Source: Sediminicoccus rosea (GTDB taxonomy: Bacteria > Pseudomonadota > Alphaproteobacteria > Acetobacterales > Acetobacteraceae). Taken from it: a stretch of DNA of 64,000 bases. The position numbers and the translations under genes are program-made. A model generated the notes under the pieces. That model made no database searches. It had not been told where the DNA came from and worked only from the letters and a program-made list of their open reading frames with translations. The stretch's first letter is position 1. Every line of letters begins with the position of its first letter. This document shows, one piece after another, positions 33,372 through 42,283 of the stretch. The stretch is from assembly GCF_033547095.1 (NCBI RefSeq), contig NZ_CP137852.1, positions 4,179,001 through 4,243,000 of the forward strand. The letters are read 5' to 3'.

Positions 33372-34928
33372 ATGACATTGAACCTGACGCTGCCGGTGAC
33401 CCAGCACACGGATTTCTCGCCCCGGATCGCCGTCATCGGCGTGGGCGGGGGCGGCACGAATGCCGTCAACAACATGATCCACCTGGGCCTCGACGGCGTC
33501 GAGTTCATCGTGGCCAACACCGACGCCCAGGCGCTGGTGAACAGCCGCGCCGAGCGCCGCGTGCAGCTCGGGCCCCACCTGACGCAGGGCCTGGGCGCCG
33601 GCGCCAAGCCCGAGATCGGCCGCGCCGCCGCCGAGGAAGCGACCGACGAGCTGGCCCGCCACCTCGAGGGCTGCCACATGGTCTTCGTGACCGCCGGCAT
33701 GGGCGGGGGCACGGGCACGGGCGCGGCCCCGGTCATCGCGCGCATGGCGCGCGAGCGCGGCATCCTCACCGTCGGCGTCGTCACCAAGCCCTTCGACTTC
33801 GAGGGCCCGAAGCGCCGCAAGTCGGCCGATGCCGGCCTGGATGAGCTGCAGCAGTTCGTGGACACGCTGATCGTCATCCCGAACCAGAACCTGTTCAAGC
33901 TGGCGAATGACCGCACCACCTTCGCCGAGGCCTTCAAGATGGCCGACAATGTCCTCTACATGGGCGTGCGCGGCGTGACCGACCTGATGGTCAATCCGGG
34001 CCTGGTGAACCTCGACTTCGCCGATATCCGCACCGTCATGGCCGAGATGGGCAAGGCAATGATGGGCACGGGCGAGGCCGAGGGCGAGGGCCGCGCCACC
34101 CAGGCCGCCGATTCCGCCATCAACAATCCGCTGCTGGAGGATACCTCCATGCGCGGCGCCAAGGGCGTGCTGATCAACATCACCGGCGGCCTCGACATGA
34201 CGCTGTTCGAGGTGGACGAGGCGATGGCCCGGATCCGCCGCGAGGTGGATGAGGATGTGAACATCATCTTCGGCTCGGCGATTGACGAGACGATGAATGG
34301 CCGCGTGCGCGTCTCCGTCGTCGCCACCGGCATTGACGTCGCCTCCATGGGCGCCGCGATGAACCCGGGCGGCCCGCGCCTCGCCGTGGTGAACCAGCCC
34401 GCCCCGGCCCCCGCGCCGGCCGCGACGCGCGCCCCCTCGGGCCCGCTCGGCGCCCCCGTGGTGCCGGCGCCGCGCCGCCCCGTTCAGGTGGGCGGTGGTG
34501 CCGGCCTGCTGCGCCAGCCGGCCGCCGCGGCCGGTGCCGCGACCGCCCTCGCCCCCGCCGCCCCGCCGGTGGCGCAGGAGCAGGCCTATATGGAGGAGAT
34601 GCCGCAGCCGGTGGTGGTGCAGCCCGCTACGCCGCAGCCCGTCTCCTACCAGCCGCCCATGCAGCAGCCCTCGCTGCCCGAGGTGGCGCCCGCGCCCCAG
34701 GGGCAGGTGGCTGGCCAGGGTGCCGGCTGGCGCGGCCTGTTCCGCAACGCGACGGGCCTGATGCGCCGCAATGTGGAGGAGGCGCCCGCCGCCGCCGCCC
34801 CGCGCATGGAGCCGGTGGCCAGCCAGCAGCCCAAGCCGCCGCAGCCCATGCGCACCGCCCAGCAGCAGCCGCAGCCGGACGAGATGGGCCTGGACATCCC
34901 GACCTTCCTGCGTCGCCAAAGCAACTAG
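33372..34928 (+). CDS. ftsZ: cell division protein FtsZ
   Basis: The tubulin-like GTPase that forms the Z ring; 518 residues. N-terminal [18 protein letters not shown], the tubulin signature GGGTGTG at 111-117, the synergy-loop region [17 protein letters not shown] and [12 protein letters not shown] context are intact. The globular domain ends near residue 340. A long Pro/Ala/Gln-rich linker (about 340-500) follows, then the conserved C-terminal peptide [10 protein letters not shown] at 507-516 that binds FtsA. The long linker is typical of alphaproteobacteria. It is the last gene of the cluster, followed by a strong terminator. Confidence 0.98.
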   Translation: MTLNLTLPVTQHTDFSPRIAVIGVGGGGTNAVNNMIHLGLDGVEFIVANTDAQALVNSRAERRVQLGPHLTQGLGAGAKPEIGRAAAEEATDELARHLEGCHMVFVTAGMGGGTGTGAAPVIARMARERGILTVGVVTKPFDFEGPKRRKSADAGLDELQQFVDTLIVIPNQNLFKLANDRTTFAEAFKMADNVLYMGVRGVTDLMVNPGLVNLDFADIRTVMAEMGKAMMGTGEAEGEGRATQAADSAINNPLLEDTSMRGAKGVLINITGGLDMTLFEVDEAMARIRREVDEDVNIIFGSAIDETMNGRVRVSVVATGIDVASMGAAMNPGGPRLAVVNQPAPAPAPAATRAPSGPLGAPVVPAPRRPVQVGGGAGLLRQPAAAAGAATALAPAAPPVAQEQAYMEEMPQPVVVQPATPQPVSYQPPMQQPSLPEVAPAPQGQVAGQGAGWRGLFRNATGLMRRNVEEAPAAAAPRMEPVASQQPKPPQPMRTAQQQPQPDEMGLDIPTFLRRQSN

Positions 34929-34952
34929 GCGCGCGCCACAGGTCACGCATGA

Positions 34953-34985
34953 CGCCTCCGGCGGGAGACCGCCGGGGGCGTTTTT
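34953..34985 (+). terminator. intrinsic terminator after ftsZ
   Basis: A 12-bp stem (34953-34964 with 34969-34980, one G-T pair) closes on a GAGA tetraloop and is followed directly by TTTTT at 34981-34985. It lies 25 bp past the ftsZ stop, and marks the end of the dcw cluster just before the convergent nth gene. Confidence 0.93.
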
Positions 34986-34988
34986 CGT

Positions 34989-35714
34989 TCAATCCGGGGC
35001 CTTCACCTTGTCCTTGTAGTTGCAATGCAGGGCCGCCACGCAGCGCCAGCATTCCGGCGCGCGCGCCTTGCAGATGTAGCGTCCGTGCAGGATCAGCCAG
35101 TGATGCGCGTCCCGCAGCAATTCGGGCGGGATGCGCTTCACCAGGCCATCCTCCACCGCGCGCGTGGTCTTGCCCGGCGCAAGGCCGGTGCGGTTGCCCA
35201 GACGGAAGATGTGCGTATCCACCGCCATCGTCGCCTCGCCGAACATCACGTTCAGCACGACATTCGCCGTCTTGCGGCCAACACCGGGCAGCGCCTCCAG
35301 CGCGGCGCGGTCGCGCGGGACCTCGCCGCCATGGCGCTCCACCAGCATGGCCGAGAGCGCGGCCACGTTCTTCGCCTTGGCCTGCCAGAGGCCGATGCGG
35401 CGGATGAGCTGGCCGATCCCCTCGGCCCCAAGCGCCGCCATGGCCGCGGGCGTGGGGGCCGCGGCGAAGAGGCCGGGCGTGACCTTGTTCACCATCGCAT
35501 CCGTGGTCTGCGCGGACATGACCACGGCGACCAGCAGCGAGAAGGCGTCGGTGTAGAGCAGCTCGGTCTCGGGCGCCGGATTGTCCTGGGCGATGGCGCG
35601 GATGAAGAGGCCCGCCTGCTCGCGGGACATGATCCTGGCGCGGCGCGGCTCGGTCGCGGTGCCATGGATGGGCTTGGCGCGGGGTTTTGCAGGGGTTTTC
35701 ACGGGCGAATTCAT
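34989..35714 (-). CDS. nth: endonuclease III
   Basis: A base-excision-repair DNA glycosylase/AP lyase for oxidised pyrimidines; 241 residues. The helix-hairpin-helix LPGVGRKTANVVL contains the catalytic Lys (K148), and the catalytic Asp is D166 in VDTHIFR. The [4Fe-4S] cysteines C215, C222, C225 and C231 keep the C-x6-C-x2-C-x5-C spacing. About 28 extra basic residues precede the family's usual start (near MSREQAGLF); a start at that internal Met is a real alternative. ATG 35714 lies only 16 bp from the divergent DUF2244 ATG, so at least one promoter must lie inside a coding region. Confidence 0.95.
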   Translation of the reverse strand: MNSPVKTPAKPRAKPIHGTATEPRRARIMSREQAGLFIRAIAQDNPAPETELLYTDAFSLLVAVVMSAQTTDAMVNKVTPGLFAAAPTPAAMAALGAEGIGQLIRRIGLWQAKAKNVAALSAMLVERHGGEVPRDRAALEALPGVGRKTANVVLNVMFGEATMAVDTHIFRLGNRTGLAPGKTTRAVEDGLVKRIPPELLRDAHHWLILHGRYICKARAPECWRCVAALHCNYKDKVKAPD

Positions 35715-35730
35715 CCTATCTGATGCAGGG

Positions 35731-36210
35731 ATGCCAGAAACCCCGGTGATTTTCGAGGCCCGCTCCGCCCCCCTGAACAGCATGGGCGAGGCGGGATTCC
35801 GCATCGTGGCCGGCATCCTGCTCGCGGGCTTCACCTTCACCGGCACGGTCTTCACCATCCTCGGCGCCTGGCCGGTGCTGGTCTTCGCCGGGGCCGAGAC
35901 GCTGATGGTGATCGGCATGCTGGCGCTCTACCGCAGCCATGCGCGGCGCAGCGCCGAGATCATCACCCTCGCCGCCGGGCAGCTCACCATCCGCCGGCGC
36001 GAGGGGCGGCGCAGCGAGGAAGCGCGCTTCGACCCTTTCTGGGCGCGGCTGCGCTGGGAGGAGGCGCGGCTCTTCATCGCCCATCGCGGCACCGCGATCG
36101 AGATCGGCCGCTTCCTGACGACGGAAGAGCGCGAGGACCTGGCGCGCAGCCTGGGCGAGACCCTGCGCCGCTACCGCGAGCCGGTCTTCGATAATCCTCA
36201 GCTGCGCTAG
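35731..36210 (+). CDS. DUF2244 family membrane protein
   Basis: A 159-residue protein with two closely spaced membrane helices (about 20-45 and 46-65) and a cytoplasmic C-terminal half rich in Arg and Glu (LTIRRREGRRSEEARFDPFWARLRWEE, then IEIGRFLTTEEREDLARSL). This layout fits DUF2244, found across alphaproteobacteria and of unknown function. It is divergent from nth with 16 bp between start codons, and followed on the same strand by gpmI after about 50 bp. Confidence 0.85.
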   Translation: MPETPVIFEARSAPLNSMGEAGFRIVAGILLAGFTFTGTVFTILGAWPVLVFAGAETLMVIGMLALYRSHARRSAEIITLAAGQLTIRRREGRRSEEARFDPFWARLRWEEARLFIAHRGTAIEIGRFLTTEEREDLARSLGETLRRYREPVFDNPQLR

Positions 36211-36263
36211 CAGCTCCCCGGCCGCGCTAGTCGCCCGCCGCGGGGCGCGGTAAACCGCGAGGC

Positions 36264-37784
36264 ATGACGACCCCTCCGCGCCCCGTGATGCTGGTGATCC
36301 TCGATGGCTGGGGGCACCGCGAGGACCCCGCCGACAATGCCGTGGCCCAGGCGCGGACGCCGCGCTTCGACGCGCTCTGGCAATCCTGCCCGCATGGCTT
36401 CCTGCGCACCTCCGGCCTCGATGTCGGCCTGCCGGACGGCCAGATGGGCAATAGCGAGGTGGGGCACCTGAACATCGGCGCCGGGCGCGTGGTGATGCAG
36501 GACCTGCCGCGGATTGACGCCACCATCACCGATGGCTCGCTCGCGCAGATGCCCGCGCTGCGCGACTTCGTCGCGAAGATGAAGGCGAGCGGCGGCACGG
36601 CGCATCTGGTGGGCCTTGTCTCGCCCGGTGGCGTGCACAGCCACCAGCGGCATGCGGCCGCACTGGCGAGGATCCTGATGGCCGAGGGCGTGCCCGTGGT
36701 GATCCACGCGCTCACCGATGGGCGCGACACGCCGCCCCGCTCGGCCGCCGAGGCGCTGGCCAGCCTGCCGCCCGAGGCGCCGATCGGCACGGTGATCGGC
36801 CGCTACTGGGCGATGGATCGGGACAATCGCTGGGAGCGCGTGCGCAAGGCCTGGGCCGCCATGGTGCTGGCTGAGGGCGAGGCGACGGCGCCCGATGCGC
36901 AAACCGCAGTGGCGCAGGCCCATGCGCAGGACGTGACCGATGAGTTCATCCCCGCCACCGTCCTGCCAGGCTATGCGGGCATGCAGGATGGCGACGGGCT
37001 GCTCAGCTTCAACTTCCGCTCCGATCGCGCGCGCGAGATCCTGACCGCGCTGCTGGACCCGGGCTTCACCGGCTTCGCGCGCGAGCGCAGCCCGCGCTTC
37101 GCGGCCTCGCTCGGCATGGTGGAATACGCGGCCGAGCTGAACCCCTTCATCGCGACGCTCTTCGCGCCGCAATCCATGTCGGACATCCTGGCCGAGGTGG
37201 TGAGTGCGGCCGGCCGCACCCAGCTGCACATGGCCGAGACGGAGAAATATCCACACGTCACCTACTTCCTGAATGGCGGCGAGGAGCGCGCCTATCCCGG
37301 CGAGACGCGGATCATGGTCCCCTCCCCCAAGGTCGCCACCTATGACCTGCAGCCCGAGATGAGCGCGCCCGAACTCACCGAGCGCGCCGTGGCGGCGATC
37401 CGCGAGGGCAAGCAGGACCTCATCGTGCTGAACTTCGCCAATGCCGACATGGTAGGCCACACCGGCAGCCTGGAAGCGGCCACCAAGGCCGTGGAGGCGG
37501 TGGATGCGGGGCTCGGCGCCATCGCCGATGCGGTGCGCGAAGCGGGCGGCGCGCTGCTCGTCACCGCCGATCACGGCAATGCCGAATTGATGCGCGACCC
37601 GGCGACCGGCGGGCCGCACACCGCGCACACCACCAACCCCGTGCCCGCCTTCCTGATGGGCGGCCCGCCCGGCGCGCGGCTGCGCGACGGGCGCCTGGCT
37701 GACCTCGCCCCCACGCTGCTGGCCCTGATGGGCCTGCCGCAACCCGCCGCGATGACCGGCCAGAACCTGATCGAAGGAGCCTGA
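36264..37784 (+). CDS. gpmI: cofactor-independent phosphoglycerate mutase
   Basis: Interconverts 3- and 2-phosphoglycerate in glycolysis/gluconeogenesis with two Mn ions and a phosphoserine; 506 residues. The N-terminus [14 protein letters not shown] supplies metal ligands, and S64 in [15 protein letters not shown] is the catalytic serine. The rest carries [19 protein letters not shown] and the metal site [11 protein letters not shown], with no gaps. It is 2 bp ahead of gshB, so the pair is likely one operon. Confidence 0.97.
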   Translation: MTTPPRPVMLVILDGWGHREDPADNAVAQARTPRFDALWQSCPHGFLRTSGLDVGLPDGQMGNSEVGHLNIGAGRVVMQDLPRIDATITDGSLAQMPALRDFVAKMKASGGTAHLVGLVSPGGVHSHQRHAAALARILMAEGVPVVIHALTDGRDTPPRSAAEALASLPPEAPIGTVIGRYWAMDRDNRWERVRKAWAAMVLAEGEATAPDAQTAVAQAHAQDVTDEFIPATVLPGYAGMQDGDGLLSFNFRSDRAREILTALLDPGFTGFARERSPRFAASLGMVEYAAELNPFIATLFAPQSMSDILAEVVSAAGRTQLHMAETEKYPHVTYFLNGGEERAYPGETRIMVPSPKVATYDLQPEMSAPELTERAVAAIREGKQDLIVLNFANADMVGHTGSLEAATKAVEAVDAGLGAIADAVREAGGALLVTADHGNAELMRDPATGGPHTAHTTNPVPAFLMGGPPGARLRDGRLADLAPTLLALMGLPQPAAMTGQNLIEGA

Positions 37785-37786
37785 AC

Positions 37787-38734
37787 ATGGCCTTGCGCGT
37801 CGCGGTCCAGATGGACCCCATGGAGAGCATCGGCATTGACGGCGACAGCAGCTTCGCCCTGATGCTGGAAGCCCAGGCGCGCGGCCACGCGCTCTGGCAC
37901 TATCACGTGAAGCATCTCTCGATGCAGGCGGGCCGCGTGATCGCCCATGGCCACCCGGTCACGGTGCGGCGCGAAAAGGGCAACCACTTCACCTTCGGCG
38001 CCCCGGTCGAACTCGACCTCGCGAAGGATGTGGACGTGGTGCTGATGCGTCAGGATCCGCCCTTCGACATGGCCTATATCACGGCCACGCATCTGCTGGA
38101 GCACATCCACCCGAAGACGCTGGTGGTGAACGACCCGGCCAGCGTGCGCAACGCGCCGGAAAAGCTCTTCGTGCTGAATTTCCCGGAGCTGATGCCGGAG
38201 ACGCTGGTTTCGTCCGACACGCGGGAGATCAACAAGTTCCGCATGAAGCATGGCGACATCATCGTGAAGCCGCTCTTCGGCAATGGCGGCGCAGGCGTGT
38301 TCCACCTGCAGCCCAATGACCCGAACCTGAACTCGCTGATCGAGATGTTCACCGAACGCTCGCGCGAGCCGCTGATGGTCCAGCAATACCTGCCGGCCGT
38401 GCGCCAGGGCGACAAGCGCATCATCCTGGTGGATGGCGTGGCGATGGGCGGCATCAACCGCGTGCCGGCGGCGGGCGAGGCGCGCAGCAACATGCATGTG
38501 GGCGGCCGCCCCGAACCCACGAAGCTCACGGATCGCGAGAAGGAGATCTGCGCCGTGATCGGGCCGGAACTCAAGAAGCGCGGCCTGATCTTCGTGGGCA
38601 TCGACGTGATCGGCGGCTACCTCACCGAGATCAACGTCACCTCCCCCACCGGCCTGCAGGAGCTGGCGCGCTTCGACGGCATCCATCTGGAGCGCGCCAT
38701 CTGGGATGTGATCGAAGAGAAGCGGCGCGGGTGA
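37787..38734 (+). CDS. gshB: glutathione synthetase
   Basis: An ATP-grasp ligase that adds glycine to gamma-glutamylcysteine; 315 residues, the normal bacterial GshB length. Diagnostic segments: [21 protein letters not shown] at the N-terminus, [34 protein letters not shown] for ATP binding and [23 protein letters not shown] at the C-terminus. It lies between gpmI and the CBS protein on the same strand, with 2- and 1-bp gaps. Confidence 0.97.
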   Translation: MALRVAVQMDPMESIGIDGDSSFALMLEAQARGHALWHYHVKHLSMQAGRVIAHGHPVTVRREKGNHFTFGAPVELDLAKDVDVVLMRQDPPFDMAYITATHLLEHIHPKTLVVNDPASVRNAPEKLFVLNFPELMPETLVSSDTREINKFRMKHGDIIVKPLFGNGGAGVFHLQPNDPNLNSLIEMFTERSREPLMVQQYLPAVRQGDKRIILVDGVAMGGINRVPAAGEARSNMHVGGRPEPTKLTDREKEICAVIGPELKKRGLIFVGIDVIGGYLTEINVTSPTGLQELARFDGIHLERAIWDVIEEKRRG

Positions 38735-38735
38735 G

Positions 38736-40172
38736 ATGACCGGGGCCTCGCCCGCGCTGCGCCTGGCTTTGGGCGTCGCGGCGGCGATGGCCCCGCCGCC
38801 GCCAGCCTTCCCCGCCGAGACCCCGCTCGGCCACGTCATCGAGGGGCTGCGCGCGGCGCGGGATTCGGCCGTGCTCGCGCTCGATGATGCGGGCCGGCCC
38901 ATCGGCATCCTGACCGAGCAGGATATCGCCCGCCGCGTGGCCTTCCGCCTGCCGGAGGAAGCGCCGCTTTCCGCCGCCATCTCCGCACCCCTCATCACCT
39001 GCGCCCCGGATGCAGGCCTCTGGCGCGCCGTGGCGTTGATGCGCGCGCATCGGCTGCGGCATCTGCCGGTGGTGGATGCGGCGGGGCGCTGCATCGGCAT
39101 GCTGCATCGCGCCGATGTGCTGGCCGCCGTCTCGGGCCGGATGCTGCAACACCTCGATGCGCTGGCCGGCGATGACGCGGCGGTGAAGGCCGCCCAGGCC
39201 GGGCTCGCCACCGCGCTGCTGCATGAGGGCATCGAAGCCCCCGCCCTCGTGCGCCTGGTCAGCGAGATCAACCTCGACCTGCATCGCCGCGTCCTGGCGC
39301 GTGCCCTGGCCGAGGGCCCGCCGCCGCCCATCGGCTTCACCCTGCTCGTCATGGGCAGCGCGGGCCGTGGCGAGAGCCTGCTGCGCCCGGACCAGGACAA
39401 TGGCCTGATCCTGGAGCCCTATCCCGACGCCTCGCACGATCAGCTGGATGCCTGGTTCCGCCCGATGACCGAGCGCCTCAATGCCGGCCTCGCCGCGGCG
39501 GGCTTTCCGCTCTGCCCAGGCGGGATCATGGCGCGCAACCCGCTCTGGCGGAAAACGCGAGCGCAGTGGGAGGCGCAATTCGCGCTCTGGGCGCGGCGGC
39601 GCAGCGGCGCCGCGCTGCTCTTCGCCGACATCGCCTTCGATTTTCGCGGCGTGGCGCGGATCGGCGCGGTGGAGGGCGACCCCGCGGCGGCGCTGCGCGC
39701 GGCCATCGCACCCATCCTGGCGGCGCATCCGGCACTGCTCGGCGCGCTCGCCGCGCAGGATCAGCGGCTGCGCGTGGGCCTCACCCTCTGGGGCGGCTTC
39801 GCCGATGACGAGCCGGGGGCGGGCACGCGGACCGACCTCAAGCTGCATGGGCTGATGCCGCTGGTGGCGGCGACGCGGCTTCTGGCCCTGCAGCACGGCG
39901 TGGCGGAGACGGGCACGGCCGAGCGCCTGGCGGCGCTGGCGGAACGCGGCGTGGTAAGCCACGGGCCGGGCTTGCAACGGGCCTTCACCCTGCTGCTGGA
40001 CGCGCTGCTGCGGCAGCAATTGGCCGATCACGCGGCGGGGCAGAGCCCGGGCAATCTGGTGGATACGGCCGCCCTTCCCAAGCCCGTGCGGGCGGAACTG
40101 CGCGAGGCGCTGCGGGAGATCCGGCGCTTTGCAAAGGCTTGCTTCGCGGGGTTCACCGGGGAGCTTTGGTAG
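38736..40172 (+). CDS. CBS-domain DUF294 nucleotidyltransferase-like protein
   Basis: A 478-residue protein with a pair of CBS domains (about 30-140), which bind adenine nucleotides, followed by a GlnD-like nucleotidyltransferase domain. The nucleotidyltransferase signature GSAGRGESLLRPDQDNG begins near residue 206 with both Asp residues present, and the C-terminal helical DUF294 domain ends near 475. It lacks the cyclic-nucleotide domain some members carry. Such proteins are usually encoded beside a DnaQ-like exonuclease and an acetate-type sodium:solute symporter. Here the exonuclease gene is next door (convergent) and a symporter pair lies at about 62 kb. It likely senses energy state and modifies an unknown protein partner. 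Confidence 0.88.
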   Translation: MTGASPALRLALGVAAAMAPPPPAFPAETPLGHVIEGLRAARDSAVLALDDAGRPIGILTEQDIARRVAFRLPEEAPLSAAISAPLITCAPDAGLWRAVALMRAHRLRHLPVVDAAGRCIGMLHRADVLAAVSGRMLQHLDALAGDDAAVKAAQAGLATALLHEGIEAPALVRLVSEINLDLHRRVLARALAEGPPPPIGFTLLVMGSAGRGESLLRPDQDNGLILEPYPDASHDQLDAWFRPMTERLNAGLAAAGFPLCPGGIMARNPLWRKTRAQWEAQFALWARRRSGAALLFADIAFDFRGVARIGAVEGDPAAALRAAIAPILAAHPALLGALAAQDQRLRVGLTLWGGFADDEPGAGTRTDLKLHGLMPLVAATRLLALQHGVAETGTAERLAALAERGVVSHGPGLQRAFTLLLDALLRQQLADHAAGQSPGNLVDTAALPKPVRAELREALREIRRFAKACFAGFTGELW

Positions 40173-40175
40173 AGG

Positions 40176-40212
40176 AAAAAAGGGCCTCCGGCGGCTGGGG
40201 CCGTGGGCCCCG
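40176..40212 (-). terminator. candidate terminator after exonuclease gene
   Basis: Between the convergent CBS and exonuclease genes, GGGGCC (40197-40202) and GGCCCC (40206-40211) form a 6-bp stem around GTG. Read on the minus strand, a GGCCC that can pair with the first arm ends directly at a run of six T (complement of 40176-40181). Probably terminates the exonuclease transcript. Confidence 0.45.
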
Positions 40213-40219
40213 GACCCCT

Positions 40220-40918
40220 TCAGAAATGCGCCGCGGATTCCGCCATCTGGGATTCCATCCGGCTGCGCCGCGCGAGGTCAGCCAGGTCCGCCACGCCGCG
40301 CGCGCCGGCGCGGGCCAGCAGGCGGACCCAGAGCTCCGCCGTCGCGCGCGCATCGCCCAACGCCTCGTGCCGGCCCGTGATGACGATCCCCTCGCGCCCG
40401 CACAGCCCGTCCAGCGAATGATCCCCCTCCTGCGGGTCGAGCCAGCGCGAGACGAGCAGGCTGCACAGGAAGGGGTTGGGCAGGGCCGGCGCGCCGCGAT
40501 GCTCCTCCATGTAGAGCAGGCTGCGGTCGAAGGCGGCGCTGTGCGCGACGAGCACGGCACCCTCGGCGAAGTCGCGGAAGCAGGCGATGGCCTCGGGCGC
40601 GCGGGGGGCGCCGGCCAGCATCTCACGCGTCAGGCCATGATAGCGCGTGGATTCCGGCGGAATGGCGCGGCCGGGTTCCACCAGGGTCTGAAATTCCGCG
40701 ACGGGGGCGGCGTCTTGCAGCCGGACAGCACCGATGGAGAGCAGCACATCGCCGCGGCTGGGCTTCAGGCCGGTCGATTCCAGGTCGAAGACGACATAGG
40801 GCTGCGCGGCGATGGGCCCCGCGGGCCAGGGGGCATGGAAATGCGCGCGGGCCTGGAGGAAGGCCTGGCCATCGGGTGCGAGCGCCCGGCGCAACCAGTC
40901 CCCGATGCGCCGCGCCAT
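40220..40918 (-). CDS. DnaQ-like 3'-5' exonuclease
   Basis: A 232-residue DEDDh exonuclease related to the DNA polymerase III epsilon subunit. Exo I FDLESTG contains D45 and E47, Exo II is LVAHSAAFD, and Exo III is HEALGDA with the His and Asp five apart, so all catalytic residues are present. The first 35 residues are an extra basic helix. It is too diverged and short to be the replicative proofreader and belongs to the group commonly paired with DUF294 proteins. It converges on the CBS/DUF294 gene with 47 bp between stops, and is preceded by the small membrane protein gene. Confidence 0.9.
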   Translation of the reverse strand: MARRIGDWLRRALAPDGQAFLQARAHFHAPWPAGPIAAQPYVVFDLESTGLKPSRGDVLLSIGAVRLQDAAPVAEFQTLVEPGRAIPPESTRYHGLTREMLAGAPRAPEAIACFRDFAEGAVLVAHSAAFDRSLLYMEEHRGAPALPNPFLCSLLVSRWLDPQEGDHSLDGLCGREGIVITGRHEALGDARATAELWVRLLARAGARGVADLADLARRSRMESQMAESAAHF

Positions 40919-40928
40919 GGGCGGGGCC

Positions 40929-41210
40929 TCAGCGGCGCCGGAACACGCCGCGCACGCGCTCGATCTGCCGGTCGCCCCATGCCATGGCCTTCACTTCCCG
41001 CGCCTCGATGCCCGGGATCAGATGCGGCCAGCGGCGGTCGATCACGCCGACGCCACGATGCGCCCAGATATACTGGTCGCGCAGGATGAAGGTGCCGAGG
41101 CCCACGAAGATGAAGCCGGGCAGGATCGGCAGGATCAGCCCAACCGGGCCGAGGCAGAGGCAGCCGATTCCAATGGCCTTGCGGCGGCGTGAGGGGCGAA
41201 GTTCGATCAT
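40929..41210 (-). CDS. small PGPGW-type membrane protein
   Basis: A 93-residue protein with one long hydrophobic hairpin (about residues 12-45: GIGCLCLGPVGLILPILPGFIFVGLG) that matches the pattern of the putative transmembrane PGPGW family. The rest is a basic cytoplasmic tail. ATG 41210 was preferred; a TTG 12 codons upstream has no ribosome site, although the AAGGA before the ATG is unusually close. It lies 10 bp upstream of the exonuclease gene and may share its transcript. Function unknown. Confidence 0.7.
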   Translation of the reverse strand: MIELRPSRRRKAIGIGCLCLGPVGLILPILPGFIFVGLGTFILRDQYIWAHRGVGVIDRRWPHLIPGIEAREVKAMAWGDRQIERVRGVFRRR

Positions 41211-41276
41211 TTCCTTGCACTTGGCATCACGGACCCCGCCAGACAAGCGGAATTACGCGAAGGACAGGTTAACGCC

Positions 41277-42206
41277 TCACCGCGCCGGGTGGATGGGCAC
41301 GAAGACCGGGCGCAGCAGCCAGCGCCGGGCGATGGCGAAATAGCCGGGAAAGACGAAATGCCCGTTATGGGTCAGCAGCTTCTCGCGGTTGCGGCGCCAG
41401 AAGCCCGGGATCTCGAACCAGGGCATGGTCGGGTGCAGGTGGTGCACGATGTGCAGGTTGTTCCAGAGGAAGAGCAGCCCGAAGATCCAGTTGCTCTCGA
41501 CCGAGGCGGTGCGCTCGCCCGGCCGCTCGCCCCAGCGATGCTCGATGAAGGCGCGCAGCAGGCCAAGCGAGATGCCGGGCAGCACCCAGACCAGGTAGTA
41601 GTGCCAGACCGACATGTGCGCGACCTGCGTCACGAACCAGAGCACGCCGGCCAGCCCCACGAAGAAGCCGAGCCAGGCCGGCACGTCCGAGAAGTCGCCC
41701 CGCCGGAGCTTGCCCCCCTCCACCAGCACCAGCTTTCGCAGGCGCAGGATGGGCCCGACGGTGAGGCGCCCCAGCAGCGTCTGGTTGAACAGGAGGACGG
41801 CGCGGAAGGCCGGCGTATAGCCGCTCCAGTCCTCGCGCTTGTGATACTGCGTCTCGGTGTCCTCGCCGGGATAGGTCAGGTAGGTGTTGCGGTGGTGCTT
41901 GCTGTGGCTGCGCTTGTACAGCTCGAAGGGCCACCAGCCGCCGATGGGCGGCCAGACGATGGCGGTGCGCAGCCAGGCGGGCAGGCTGCGCCAGCCATGG
42001 ATCGCCTCATGCTGCAGCGAGAAGTGCCAGGCGAGGATATAGGCGGCCAGCAGCGCCTCGATCGGCCAGGGGACCGATTCGTGGTAGATCAGGAGCGTCG
42101 CCCAGCTGGCATAGATGGCGATGGCCACCGCCCAGGTCGGCAATTCCCAGCGGCGCCAGAAGGCGCGGGTTTCGCCGGCATCAGTCAGGGTCGCGGTCTT
42201 GGCCAT
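41277..42206 (-). CDS. membrane fatty acid desaturase
   Basis: A 309-residue di-iron desaturase/hydroxylase of the membrane FADS superfamily, introducing a double bond or hydroxyl into an acyl chain or related lipid. The three histidine boxes are intact: H66-EAI-H70, H101-SK-H104-H105 and H252-IV-H255-H256. About four hydrophobic spans flank them. ATG 42206 has an AGGAT ribosome site; 29 codons of in-frame sequence further upstream look non-coding and overlap the region of the divergent oxidoreductase gene. It is divergent from that gene, with 77 bp between starts that must hold both promoters. Confidence 0.92.
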   Translation of the reverse strand: MAKTATLTDAGETRAFWRRWELPTWAVAIAIYASWATLLIYHESVPWPIEALLAAYILAWHFSLQHEAIHGWRSLPAWLRTAIVWPPIGGWWPFELYKRSHSKHHRNTYLTYPGEDTETQYHKREDWSGYTPAFRAVLLFNQTLLGRLTVGPILRLRKLVLVEGGKLRRGDFSDVPAWLGFFVGLAGVLWFVTQVAHMSVWHYYLVWVLPGISLGLLRAFIEHRWGERPGERTASVESNWIFGLLFLWNNLHIVHHLHPTMPWFEIPGFWRRNREKLLTHNGHFVFPGYFAIARRWLLRPVFVPIHPAR

Positions 42207-42283
42207 GATGGAAATCCTGCCATATCGCATCGCAGTGCAGCAATCGCGTTGCGCGCCCCACGCTCCCTGCCTAGGCTTTCGCC

